Of a DNA stretch of 64,000 bases, positions 37,565 through 48,512 are shown piece by piece (the first letter of the stretch is position 1; every line of letters begins with the position of its first letter). Position numbers and translations under genes: made by a program. The notes beneath the pieces are model-generated. The model was not told the origin of the DNA, did no database searches, and was given only the letters and a program-made list of their open reading frames with translations. Origin of the DNA: Sanguinoderma infundibulare (lineage: Eukaryota > Basidiomycota > Agaricomycetes > Polyporales > Polyporaceae); contig JAVLRN010000010.1 of the NCBI GenBank assembly GCA_032821775.1, forward strand, positions 806,001 through 870,000, written 5' to 3'.

Positions 37565-40500
37565 ATGGCCGTGTGCAGGGGGGCCGACTTGACCACCCTA
37601 TCCGACGCATGCGTGCGCGGCTTTTGGGCTGCCATCCTCCCCACCGCCTTCGTCGGCCTCGTCCTCGTCGCCTCCGTCCCGTCCGTGAAATCCGTACTGC
37701 GGTTCGCGAAGAAGCCGTTCACGAACTTCTTGCCGCTGCACGAGGCAGAGGCCCTCATTGCTGGAGAAGACGAGAAGAGCGCTGAGGAAGTTGAAGAGGT
37801 GGCGCCTGGGGTTCCGCTATGGCGTACGCTCATCCTCTCTACCGTCTCGCTCATAGAATCTCTCCTCTGGCTCGGTGTGGGGTGCTACACCCTCGTCGTC
37901 AATCCTGACGACACGTGGAGCGGCGTCCGGGACTTCCTGGTCGCTGCGACATGGCTATATGCGTCCCTGCGTCCCGTTGTCCGCCCGACCGCTACCGCTC
38001 CGTTCGACCTCCTGACCCTCTTCTCTCTGCACTTCGTTCTCGGCGCCGTCGTCTTCTGTGGACATCTATATGACCGTTATGTCTACCAAATCCCTCTGCC
38101 GACCGCCCTCCGAACGGTCGTGTACACCGTCAACTTGCTCGCCGTTGCAGGCCTCTTAACTCTCGTCCTCAACATGCCGCTTGGCATTCCCAGCAACCGG
38201 GTCAAGAGGGAGGAAATTGTGAGTGGTTTTCTGCCACTCTTGTCTGTAACGAGCCCCGTATATTCTATGTTCTCACCGGTATATGCGAAAACCGTGAAAG
38301 TGGAACTCATCCGTTCAAGGCCGAGGAAGGCAATCCAAAATTGAAAGCATAGTCGCTGACATGAAATTGAACCTCTACAGGGCAAGAAAATCTCCCCGGA
38401 AGACTACACGACCGTCTGGGGCTGGGCATCCTTCCGCTGGGTGCTGCCCCTCCTCGAGAAGGGGACTTACAACACCCTCAACGAGGACGACGTCTGGAAC
38501 CTCTCCCCGAGCATGCAGTCCAAGCCGCTTCACATCAAGTTCTCGCGCTCCCTCGGCCGGCTTCTCTTGCGCCTCTGGCACGCCAACTCGCTCGATCTCG
38601 TCCTCGACTTTTCGCTCACGTACCTGAGCGTCATCTTCAACTACGCGGGCCCATTCTTTCTGAAGCGCATCCTCGACGCGCTCGCACACACCGAGGACGG
38701 ACCGGACCCGGCGAAGCGCGCCCTGGCGTTCGTGTACGCGTTCCTCGCGTTCGCGAGCGCGCTATGCAAGGCGCAGGCGGACGTGCAGCACCTGTGGTAC
38801 GGCCGCCGGGCGTGTACGCGCATCCGGACGGAGTTGATGACGTCGATATACGACAAGGCGCTGAAGCGCAAGGACTTTTCGGGCATTGTCGACAAGGACG
38901 CGGCGGAGAAGGAGAAGGAGAAAAAAGGGAAGGCTGGGGGAAAGGGCAAGGAGGATCCAAAGGGCGACGAGACGAAGCCGGGCGCGGACGTTGGGAAAAT
39001 CGTGAACCTCATGGCGGGCGATGCGAACCGGATCGCTATGATAGTGTCGGGGACGTACTTCATCTACGGAGGTGAGCAGGACCTTGAACTTCATCTGCTC
39101 CACGGAGACGTGTGGCTGACGTTCGCTCTAGCACCGTTCGAACTGTTCATCGCCGGTCTGTTCCTCTATCAGTAAGGGCGTGCTTTCGTGGCGTTTCAAC
39201 TGTCGACGCTTATGTCCATCTGCACAGGCTGCTGGGTTGGTCCGCCTTCGCCGGCTTCTTCGTCCTGGTCCTGACGTGGCCGCTGAACAACTTCATGGCG
39301 AGGCGCGCGGTGCGCATCCAGAAGGGCGTCTCGACCGCGCGCGACAAGCGGATGGGCGTGCTCAACGAGCTCATTAGCGCCGTCAAGTTTATCAAGTTCT
39401 TCGCGTGGGAGGACCGTTGGATCCAGCGCGTGCTCGAGGCCCGCGAGGGCGAGATGCAGTGGATGGTTAAGGGTGCGTATGCGTTATTTGACGGGCAGGA
39501 TAACTTGCTGATCACCGGTGATAGCCCGTCTGAACTCGGTATGCTTCTCGCTGCTGTGGACGACGGCACCAATCCTGGTGTCGGTCACCTCGTTCTTCGC
39601 GTACGTCGCACAGGGCAACGAGTTGACCATCGGTACCGCGTTCACTGTGAGTTCTCATGCCGTCTAACCACGTGGATAGCCAGCTGACGCTTTCGTAGGC
39701 CATCGCGTTGTTCCAGATGGTCCGCCTGCCTCTGAACGTCATTCCTGCATGGATTGTTCAGATTCTCCAGGCACGTATATTGGTAGTATGCCGCTTGCAA
39801 CTCAAACCTAATTCTGGGTCTTCAGTCAAAAGTTGCGCTCGACCGTATCGCGACGTACCTGGATGAGGACGAAGTCGACGAGCAAGTTTCCACCATCAAG
39901 AAGGGCCGCGTCCCCCCGTCCGAAGAGACCGAGACCGGGCTTGGGATTGTCAACGGCTCCTTCAAGTGGAACGAAGTCGAGGAGAAGAAGGACGACATCG
40001 ACAAGAAAGGCAAAGGCAAGAACGCTTCCAACGCCACCAACGACACGAACAACTCCAACGGCTCCGAAGCGGACGAAACCTCGACCGCAGTGGACGACGC
40101 GTCCGTCGGGTCTCCGCTGCCGCATTCCGGCGACCACCGGTTCGAACTCCGGGACATCAGTGTCATGTTCCCTGAGGAACAGCTCACGCTCGTCACGGGC
40201 CCGACGGCGAGCGGGAAGACAGCGCTGCTGATGGCGCTGCTGGGCGAGCTGACGACACTCGAGGGCCGGATCGTGATGTCGAAGAACCCGTCGAGGGTGG
40301 ACGGGTACGGACTGGCGCACACGATCTCGTACGCGGCGCAGACGCCGTGGTTGCGGCACCAGAGCATCAAAGATAACATCTTGTTTGGGTACCCGTACGA
40401 CGAGGAGAGGTACAAGGCGGTCGTGGAGTGCTGTGCGTTGAGACCGGATCTGGATATACTGGAAGATGGGGATGCGACTGAGATCGGTGCACGGTAATTG

Positions 40501-43500
40501 GCATGCTCTATCCAACTTTTGCTTCCAGGCTGACAGTCTTGGGATGCAGTGGTGTCAGTTTGTCTGGTGGCCAGAAGGCACGGTACGTCGTCCAAGTTCA
40601 TTGTTTCTCAGTGATGACGCGTGCTGACTGCTGGCGCGGTTAACAGGGTCGCTCTTGCGCGGGCTGTCTACTCGCCCACAAAGTATGTCCTTCTGGATGA
40701 CCCGCTCAGCGCCGTGGATAGCTACACCGCGCGGTTGTTGTTCGAGAAGCTTCTTTGTGGACCTCTCTTGGCCAAACGTACAGTTGTGAGTGCACGTCGC
40801 TGCCCTCAATCTCGACTTTGGACTGACTTTTTTGCCATTGAGATTCTGGTCACCCACCACGTCGAGCTGGTCCTCCCCGGCGCGCACTATCTCGTCCGCA
40901 TGCTCGACGGGCGCATCGACACACAGGGCACCATCAAGGACCTCCGCGCGAGCGGGATTTTGGACGAAATCGCGCCGACTGAGGAGATCGAGGCGCACAG
41001 GTGTGAGGAAGCCGTCGAGGCTGCCAAGATCGAAGAGAACCCGAACGCTGAGATCGACGCGGACGTCCCGGGCGAGGCTGAGCCCGCGGCAGCTGGCAAG
41101 AGCAAGAAGAAGCCGAGGAAGCTCATCGAGGAGGAACACCGGGAGACGGGCAGCGTGAAGTGGAATATTTACAACACCTATTTGGAGGCTTCGTATGTTT
41201 TCTTGCGCGATTGGGATCGGAGGGCTGCTGACGGAAACACAGATCGTACTGGACGTGGGGAATCTTGTTCACTCTGATCATCCTCACCCAGATATCTGGC
41301 GTCGCTGAGAAATTCTGGATTAAGGTGGGTACCTCCAACTATGTTTTTCAATCAGGTCCTGATCCTGCGCTCGTAGGCCTGGGGTGATGCGTACGGTCAA
41401 AACGCCACCGTCGCCCCCGAGCATTTCTCGTATTCTTACAGGCACTACGCCGAGAACCAGTACGTTCTTGATGACGGCCTCTCGCACTTCCATCACGCCA
41501 CCATCCTGCACACTCCGACTGTTCCGTATACTGCGCTGGAGATCACCTTGCCGCCAGCACAGGAGCGCCCGTACTTCTACATCGGTATCTATGCTGCCAT
41601 CGCGCTGTCCACTGGTATCATCAACATTTTCGGTGTCATCACTCAGTTCACTGGTGCACTCCGGGCGTCGAGAATTCTGTTCGAAAGGCTCTTGCGGACG
41701 GTGGTGTGCGCGACGATGAGGTGGCACGATGTGACTCCTCAAGGTCGCATGCTGAACCGTTTCAGCAAGGACGTCGAGACTGTGGACAGTTCTCTCGCTT
41801 CGACCATGCAGCAAGTCAATTCGTCCTTGGCGCTGTTCGTGGTGTCCATATTGACCGTCGTGTAAGTCGAGAGCCGTTCAAGTTGCGGTGGATGTCGTTG
41901 CTCAAATTGCTTCGTAGTTACGTGTTCCCGCCCTTCATCTTCCCCGCAATCGTCCTGGGGTTCTTTTATCACCGCGCCGCGACTGCGTACCTCAACACTG
42001 GCCGCGACATCCGTCGGATGGAGTCCAACACGCGGAGCCCTATCTTCGCCAACTTCAGCGAGCTGCTCGAAGGCATTGTGACCGTTCGTGCGTTCAGCGC
42101 GGAGGAGCGCTTCCTCGACGATCTTTACGCGAAGATCGACCTGACGACGCGGATGTGGTACACGTTTTGGATGACGAACCGCTGGCTGTTGTTGACGTTC
42201 GACACGCTTGGTGCGGCTGGGATCCTTGCCACGACGCTCTTCGCGCTGTCGGGATACGTGGACGACGCTGGTCTTGCTGGTGTCACTATCACGTCGGCGA
42301 TGTCGTTCACCAACAGTGTCTACTGGGCGTGTCGGTTCTGGACGGCGCTCGAGCTCGATCTCAAGTGAGTAGCTTAATTTATCTCCTGTTCTGAGCTCCT
42401 CCTTATGCTTTCTATCTTACTAGCTCCGTGGAGCGTGTCGTCGAGTACCTTGATCTCCCACAGGAACCCGCTGCGATCATCGAATCTAACCGTCCACCCG
42501 CGTACTGGCCTTCGACGACGAGCGAGAACCGCGACTCGATGCTCGTCGTGGAAGACCTCGTCGTCAAGTACGCACCCGACCTCCCTGCTGTGCTTCACGG
42601 CGTCTCGTTCTCCCTCAAAGCAAAGGAGCGAATCGGCCTTCTTGGGAGGACTGGCAGTGGCAAGTCCACGCTTGCTATGAGTATCTTGCGATTTGTGCGC
42701 AGTTCTTGTTTTTTCTGACCATCACAATTGGGGGCTGACTAGTTGGTATGGTTAGGTTGACCCTGCCAGTGGGAGGATACTCATCGACGGCATTGACGTT
42801 ACCAAAATTGGTCTCCATGACTTGCGGTCTCGGATTGTAAGTACCGCTGTACTGGCATCTGCTTATCATGTCTCCTAATGAGGCGTTTCCCTAGACCTTC
42901 ATCCCTCAGGACGCCACGTTGTTTTCGGGCACTCTTCGCGAGAACTTGGATCCCTTCGGTAAGTCTTGGAGCCGTAGATTGGCATGAGTGGTGCTGAAAG
43001 AGAATCCGGCAGGCGAGCACACCGATGCGGAGTGCATTGACGTTCTTCAGCGCGTGCAAATTATCACGGACAGCCGAGTCGTTTCCCAACGCACCTCTCG
43101 CGAAGCGTCCCGCGCAGCGTCGATCCACGAGGGCGAAGGCGAAGTCGGCCGCGAGGCCACCATCGCCTCCGTGTCGACCTCCCCGACCGAGACGGAGGGC
43201 AAGACGGTCATCACGCTCGACACGCAGGTTTCGCCCGGGGGCACGAACTTCTCGCAGGGCCAGCGGCAGCTGATCGCGATGGCGCGCGCGCTTCTGCGCC
43301 GGAGCGCGATCATCGTGCTCGACGAGGCGACGAGCAGCATCGACTTTGCGACGGACGCGAAGATCCAGGCGACGATCCGCGAGGAGTTTTGCAGCTCGCT
43401 GCTGCTCACGGTCGCGCACCGGCTCCGGACGGTCATCGACTACGACCGGCTGATCGTGCTCGACAAGGGCGCGCTGGCCGAGTTCGACACGCCGCTGAAC

Positions 43501-43614
43501 CTGATCCAGAAGGAGGGCGGGATCTTCAGGGGCATGTGCTTGAAGAGCGGGACGTTCGCGGAGCTCGAGGCGGCGGCGAGGGCGAAGGCGGAGCGCGACC
43601 AGTTCCAGCAGTGA
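37565..43614 (+). CDS. ABCC-type (MRP/YCF1-like) ABC transporter
   Basis: A full-length ABC exporter interrupted by many small introns. The N-terminal TMD0-like region has several hydrophobic segments (GFWAAILPTAFVGLVLVASV, DLLTLFSLHFVLGAVVFCGH). TMD1 begins TTVWGWASFRWVLPLLEKG and contains a long lysine-rich cytosolic insert (EKEKEKKGKAGGKGK). NBD1 has Walker A GPTASGKTA, signature LSGGQKAR and Walker B YVLLDDPLSAVD. TMD2 includes FYIGIYAAIALSTGIINIFGV and ends TALELDLN. NBD2 has Walker A GRTGSGKST, signature NFSQGQRQL, Walker B IIVLDEATSSID and H-loop LTVAHR. Family members move glutathione conjugates, bile acids or organic anions, often at the vacuole; the substrate here is unknown. Catalytic glutamate is present only in NBD2 (NBD1 has DD), as usual for ABCC proteins. 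Confidence 0.93.
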
Positions 43615-43957
43615 TGAGAGGATGAGTCGTGTTTAGTACCTCTCCTGACAGTGTCTTCATGGTTAGACGGGTCATGGTAGAGTGATTTTGGTTTATGTAC
43701 AACAGTTCGCAGACTAATATTTATTACCTCCTCTGGCTCCATCATCCATGAGATCATTTCTAAGACCTAGTTCTGTTGCTTTGCAAGTCCGGCCCGCCGA
43801 GTTATTGCAAGTTACTCTCCGAGCACCACAAATCACCGATGTAACCCAATGATCTACGACACGGATTGGACTGGCTGCGAAGCACAACACGTCTACTGAC
43901 AACATGGAACTCACCGAATCAGATACAGCACAGTACAATCTCACCCGCCGAACCATC
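43615..43957. other. Convergent intergenic region
   Basis: 343 bp between the stop of the ABCC gene and the stop of the minus-strand hypothetical gene. No feature was recognised. Confidence 0.5.
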
Positions 43958-45013
43958 CTACACCTCCACATCCATCTCATCGTCGCTCGACATGACGCGC
44001 CTCCGAGCAACCGCAGTCCTCGGCCTTGCGGCCTTGGCGGACATGGGGGTCACCACGACGGCCTCCATGGCTCTGGTCACGCTCGCCGTGGTCGATGCGC
44101 CACCCGTGCTCGAGCTCGCGCAATCTGCCCCCACCGCGCCCTCGCTCTCGTCCGCATCCGCGCTGTCCACGTCCACGTCCACGTCCTCGACCACGACCGG
44201 CAGCGCCGCCCGGCCTTCTCTCCCCTCCACCTCCTCCTCTTCCCCCTCCTCTGGCCGCGGCCGCTTCTTCCGGCGCGGGTCGATGATCACGCCGACGAAC
44301 GTCTCGTGCGTGTTCGGCGGGGGCCGCGGCATGCTGATGTTCTGCCGCTGCTGGTAGAGGATGGCGTAGCTCGGGAGCGGGATCTTGCTGAAGTCGATCC
44401 CGCCTCCGCTTGGACTTGGATACCCGCCTGTGTCTGCGCCTGGACTTGGACGTGCACCTGTGCGCGGGCGTTTGCGCGAGGGAGGGCCGACGCGCGTGAT
44501 TGGGGGCTTTGGCTTTGGCTGAGGGGGGCCGACGCGCGTGATCGGGGGTTTCGACGTTGAAGGCGCGGCCTCCGCACGGGTTTGCGCGCGAATGCGAGAA
44601 GGCCCCGCATGGGGTAGCTTGCTGGATCCCGGAGATGTGGGGGGATGGGTGGGGACGAGGATCTCTACGACGGGGCGCACGGGCACTGCGGGGGAAGGGG
44701 GGCTGAAAGGGGGCGGACCCGCGTACTCGAGCTCGGGGCTGTCATCGCGCGCTGGGTAGGCGGACACCCGCTCGTCCTTGAGCCGTTCGACGACTAGGGG
44801 CACTACGCGTTGGGATCCGGTCAAGGTCGTGGTCAGAGGTATGGGTACCTGTGTGATATCGGGGCACTCACGTCCGTCCTTTTCGATCGACTGCAGGAGC
44901 TTCACGAGCTCGTTCTTGCGCGCGGTCCTGCTTGTGTAGTCCGCGAGCCCGAAGTCGTGGATGACGAGATTAATTGTTTGGGTTTGGAGTTTGCTCCATG
45001 GCACGAATGTCAT
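43958..45013 (-). CDS. Unrecognised proline-rich protein with short N-terminal helical domain
   Basis: Two exons (45013-44872, 44802-43958) give 328 residues when started at the ATG in MTFVPWSKLQ; an upstream in-frame ATG pair at 45163 adds 50 residues of non-coding appearance. The N-terminus (INLVIHDFGLADYTSRTARKNELVKLLQSI) has the look of a helix-extension-helix, SAP/HeH-like DNA-binding fold, which is inference. The remainder is low in complexity, rich in Pro, Arg and Ser, and contains a tandem PPITRVGPP repeat. It has KIPLPSYAILYQQRQNISMP and ends with an acidic DVDVDVD stretch and the motif RRRVMSSDDEMDVEV. Probably nuclear; function unknown. Confidence 0.6.
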   Translation of the reverse strand: MTFVPWSKLQTQTINLVIHDFGLADYTSRTARKNELVKLLQSIEKDGRECPDITQVPIPLTTTLTGSQRVVPLVVERLKDERVSAYPARDDSPELEYAGPPPFSPPSPAVPVRPVVEILVPTHPPTSPGSSKLPHAGPSRIRAQTRAEAAPSTSKPPITRVGPPQPKPKPPITRVGPPSRKRPRTGARPSPGADTGGYPSPSGGGIDFSKIPLPSYAILYQQRQNISMPRPPPNTHETFVGVIIDPRRKKRPRPEEGEEEEVEGREGRAALPVVVEDVDVDVDSADADESEGAVGADCASSSTGGASTTASVTRAMEAVVVTPMSAKAARPRTAVARRRVMSSDDEMDVEV

Positions 45014-45679
45014 TGGGTGGTTGGAGAGGTTGTCGCGGACTGGGAGAGACCAAGTGTGCACACGCACAAAAGTGCGGGAAGCTGCCTTTGGGGGCGGAGA
45101 TCTCGGCAAATACCGATTGCCCGGCCCGGCTACCCGTAGCGTTCTACATACAACGTTCATCATTCCTGCCTGGAACAGGCCCGCGGCAGTATTGCTTCCA
45201 GTCTCGACTTCCTACCGCGATGTTGACCAACGTCATTCGCAGAGGGTGACAGAATGACTAATCGACAGCGATTGCCATGCAGAAACGCCTGGAACTGAGC
45301 TGAGTTGTCTCCCCAAGCCCAACTCCGGAACGAAGTCCATCAAGGTACGTAGCATTGTCGTCTTCCGCATCTCGCAATACTTATCGTCACCCGTCTAAGA
45401 ATATTTCAAACGGTCGGTATCGGGTAGTTGGAACAGACACTGTAGTTGGGCATTGGCTTTTGTCTGACCCGATTTTCCGAACGCTCCGATCTTCGCCGCT
45501 GCCATCGTCTCTTCAAGTTCCGAGTCCCTCAGAGCCAAATGTGCATAATTCCATTCCTTTTCCAGAGTGGACTTACCCTCAAGGCCTTATAGAAATATGG
45601 CTGATATGATTACATCGGAAAAGAGTATCAGGGGACCTAACGCCGAATCCACTCATCAACTTCGGTCCGTTGCAGCGTC
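45014..45679. other. Intergenic region left of the nuclease array
   Basis: Contains the promoter of the preceding minus-strand gene and the downstream flank of the P450 relic. No coding region was recognised. Confidence 0.45.
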
Positions 45680-46095
45680 CTAGTAGCCCTCAGCAGCATG
45701 CTGGCAAATCAGCACCTCTGCTGCAGCAGATTTTGGTCAAACGTTGCAACGGAGATCTTCAGGGTATCTGAGGACCACGACTTCGTAAGCCGATTCCCAA
45801 CAGTTGAACGACTTCATTTGACTAGACTCACGAGTTCAGCCCATCCGTTGGCCTGTACTGGATCCGGATTGGTTTTCCGTCGTCTCCGAGAGGCGGAGTT
45901 ATGTCAAAGACATGCAGGACCGATGCGACATTGATGAAGAGCCCGGCTTCGGCGAAGTGGCGTCCGGGACAGGCCCTGTATATGACTATAAGCGTCATTC
46001 GCATCATATCTGATCGCTCTAGCTCAATGACATACCTTCGACCGTAGCCGAATATGGACGCTGTGGGATCGCGGACGGTGGGATCTAACTTGCCA
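45680..46095 (-). pseudogene. 5'-truncated cytochrome P450 relic
   Basis: The minus strand retains the C-terminal part of a P450. Exons read KLDPTVRDPTASIFGYGRR joined to ACPGRHFAEAGLFINVASV, which together give the haem-ligand motif FxxGRRxCPGR with its cysteine. Then come LHVFDITPPLGDDGKP and, after another intron, YPEDLRCNV, a stop, and PKSAAAEVL, the usual P450 ending with a nonsense codon inside it. Everything upstream of the haem region is missing at about 46095, where the sequence switches abruptly to a fragment of the partner gene in the opposite orientation. It is a non-functional remnant. Fungal P450s of this kind oxidise secondary metabolites or xenobiotics. Confidence 0.8.
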
Positions 46096-46415
46096 TTATG
46101 ATGCAGTGGGAATATGGGCAGATAATACCGGGCTCGGAGTACCCGTCACCTGGGGGTGGCACACCAACATTCCTGGAGCGGTCGACATCTTGAAGACGTG
46201 GGTCGTCCTTACAGACACCTTTTACGAGGAGAGCGGGATCAACGTTCAGTTGAGAGAGGTGTGGCGCCATGAGCTTCCCGTCATCACCTTCATCTCGAAC
46301 AGGCAGATGTGGACATCACTCTTGATCAGCATCAATCCATAGCCTAGGACCTATTGGAGGATATAGGCTACAAGAAGGCGGATGGCCTCTGTGGTACCTC
46401 GGCAAGAGGGAGCAG
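46096..46415 (+). pseudogene. 5'-truncated copy of the partner gene (module 1 flank)
   Basis: It corresponds to the second half of exon 2 of the partner genes at 55478 and 60817: NTGLGVPVTWGWHTNIPG, AVDILKTWVVLTDTFYEESG, INVQLREVWRHELPVITFIS, then NRQMW. A one-base loss after NRQM shifts the frame, giving an early stop (SLLISINP). Homology continues to GGCAAGAGGGAGCAG|GTGCG, the conserved last splice donor. Its first exon and half of the second are absent, replaced by the P450 relic. The same frameshift occurs in the copy near 57230. Confidence 0.85.
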
Positions 46416-47710
46416 GTGCGAATCATGCTATCTGCCAGCCGGACTGTCGTTCACGTCGTTTCAGTATTGATTTTGTAGATTCTGTGTCTTTCGTAATGGC
46501 GCTCGCGCCAGTTTCCAAGCACAGTCAGCCTCTGTTCACGCTGGCCTGCGAGACGTAGATGCCCGTAATATACACTGACCTATCCAACTCATTCTTCCCG
46601 AATCCTAGTATCGTTTACTCCCTCGCTCGTCCTTTCCCTTTGCCCTTAGGAACATCATCATCACTCGATTCTTCTCCGTCCTGCTGAACGAACATCAGCC
46701 AAACGAACCACGCAAAGACCCAACCGAACTCTCATGTGACTCACCTGTCCAACGTCGGGCTTCGGGGGTGGCGGGACTGCTACGCGTGGATTATAGGGGA
46801 TGACTAGTACTTCGTTCGTCGCATTGCGACTGAGCGGACCAGTCTTTGGCTTCGGAAACCGGATCCAGTCAGGCTTCAATCTTTGGCTAGTCGAAGGCCC
46901 GGCGTTGCCCTGCCAGTGCGTGCCCTGTAAATACGTGTTCTGTTAGCAAGACATGCGGGCTGCGTTACAGTTGTAGATGGGGGATACTACCTGGATCGAA
47001 CTTGAAGGGGCGGCGTGATAACTAGAACCGGCGCTGGAGCCCCATGCGGGAAGCAGGCCTTCGGAGGCGTTCTCGCGCGGTTGATGTCTTACCGGGACCG
47101 TTCCGGCGACGGAGTGTGCGCGGCGTCGATGGGGTCGTGTTGGGGACGGAATGTCGGACGCGACTGCGTAGGGGTCGCGGCCCTGACGCGGTGTGTAGTT
47201 CGCAGCATGGGAGCTTGCGGCCGGTTGTCCCCTACTAGTGCCGCGGTCGTCGGGAGCTCGAGCGTCGTGCGCGTGAGGGACAGCGCCGCCGCCGCCACCA
47301 CTCAGGCTACCACCACTAGGACGGCGGGGAAGAACGGCATTGCTGCGGCTCGGCGGACGATCGTTGAGTTTACTGCCAGAAGGTTCCGCGCGGCGAGCGC
47401 TCGAGCTGTGAGTGATGGTGTCACGTCGCGTTAGAGCTGCACTGCTCGGGACGTCAGTCTTGAGGTTTACTTGGAAAGCACCTGCGGCGCTGGCGCGATA
47501 GGATGCGGGGAGTTGGGGAACGGCAAAGCCATCACGGTCCATTCGCGCCCCGAGCAGAGTGGGGCTGCTCGGGATGGGGATGTCACTGTAGTTCAAGTTT
47601 GCGGAGCTCGGGGGAGGGCGCGCTCGGCGACCGGCGGCGGCGTGTCTGCCTGGTTGATGAGACGGTCCAGGGAGGACCGACGAGCTGGCTGAAGCCCGTG
47701 GGGTCATGAA
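46096..47710. repeat. Near-identical duplicated block, copy 1
   Basis: By eye almost identical to 57025-58640, including introns and non-coding DNA: the broken partner fragment, the spacer and the last three exons of the nuclease gene. Identity falls clearly outside this block, near the segment coding for ADLPEEFDFLSEELVE. Confidence 0.75.
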
Positions 47711-47829
47711 GTCGCTTGGCTGGAATCCTTTGGACCGCTTCAGGCTCATGCGTGCCGTGAACGCAACCGCCAGCTCCTCCACTAGCTCTTCAGACAGGAA
47801 GTCGAACTCTTCCGGCAAATCGGCATTTG
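46615..47829 (-). pseudogene. PD-(D/E)XK nuclease-like gene of module 1, 3' part (split by retrotransposon)
   Basis: The 3' part of the gene whose 5' part lies at 53476-54983. It resumes inside an exon at ADLPEEFDFLSEELVEELAV, runs through the low-complexity region (PGPSHQPGRHAAAGRRARPP; SGGSLSGGGGGAVPHAHDAR), then a 60-residue exon (RLKPDWIRFPKPKTGPLSRN onward) and a last exon ending KGKGKGRARE-stop at 46615. The reading frame and splice sites match the intact copy at 57538-60216. No other disabling mutation was seen; only the LTR-element insertion breaks the gene. Confidence 0.82.
47825..47829. repeat. 5 bp target-site duplication of the retrotransposon
   Basis: ATTTG immediately left of the 5' LTR is repeated at 53476-53480 immediately right of the 3' LTR. 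This shows a single, unrearranged integration into an exon of the nuclease gene. Confidence 0.9.
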
Positions 47830-48046
47830 TGTAAGGTATACGGTTCCCTATTACCTTACTCGGACTCCTTCTCGGCTTACGTATACATAGTATATAGCCT
47901 CTCTCACCTGATATCGTGCTCTCTAGTCTCTTACCGCACGATATCAGGTACGTAGCATACACTCACATGTAGTCTAGTCTCTTACCGCACGATATCAGAT
48001 CTCGTTCCTGTTCTGTTTCGAGTGTTGGAGATACAGTCTCCTTCCA
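47830..48046 (+). repeat. 5' LTR
   Basis: 217 bp, starting TGTAAGG and ending TTCCA. It contains two internal repeats of CTCTTACCGCACGATATCAG. By eye it is identical to the 3' LTR. Confidence 0.95.
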
Positions 48047-48512
48047 CTTTTTTTTTTGAACATCGAACAGGTCTGCGTCGCTGTTCCCAACGGCGACATC
48101 CAGCCTGACTGCACCCGAACCAACGTCTTACTGGGATAGCCATTCGCGGCTGCTGCAGATCCCCGGGAATCGCATTACCCGTCGGCGCTACGCTGTCATC
48201 ACCGCAATACCCGACGACGAACACACCGAGCCCTCGGCACCGTCGCCGGCGGATAGTGAGTCCTCATCACTCTCCTTCATCAGTTCCGCCCCCTCAGTCG
48301 TGTCCATCCCGGACTCGACGCCTCCACCCCCGGAACCCGCACACACCGTACCCGAACCTGTAGAACCTCGTCATACCCCCGAACCGGACGAATTACGCGC
48401 ATACACCCACGTCCCTGAGCAGTCAGAGAGTCTTGACAGCTCTCTATCGTCTATCACCTCATCCCCTGATCAGCTGCGCATCATTTCACCCGCATATACC
48501 CACGCACGCGCC

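Noticed and set aside
45698..45934. Plus-strand ORF beside the array
   Set aside because: It is the antisense of the P450 C-terminal relic.
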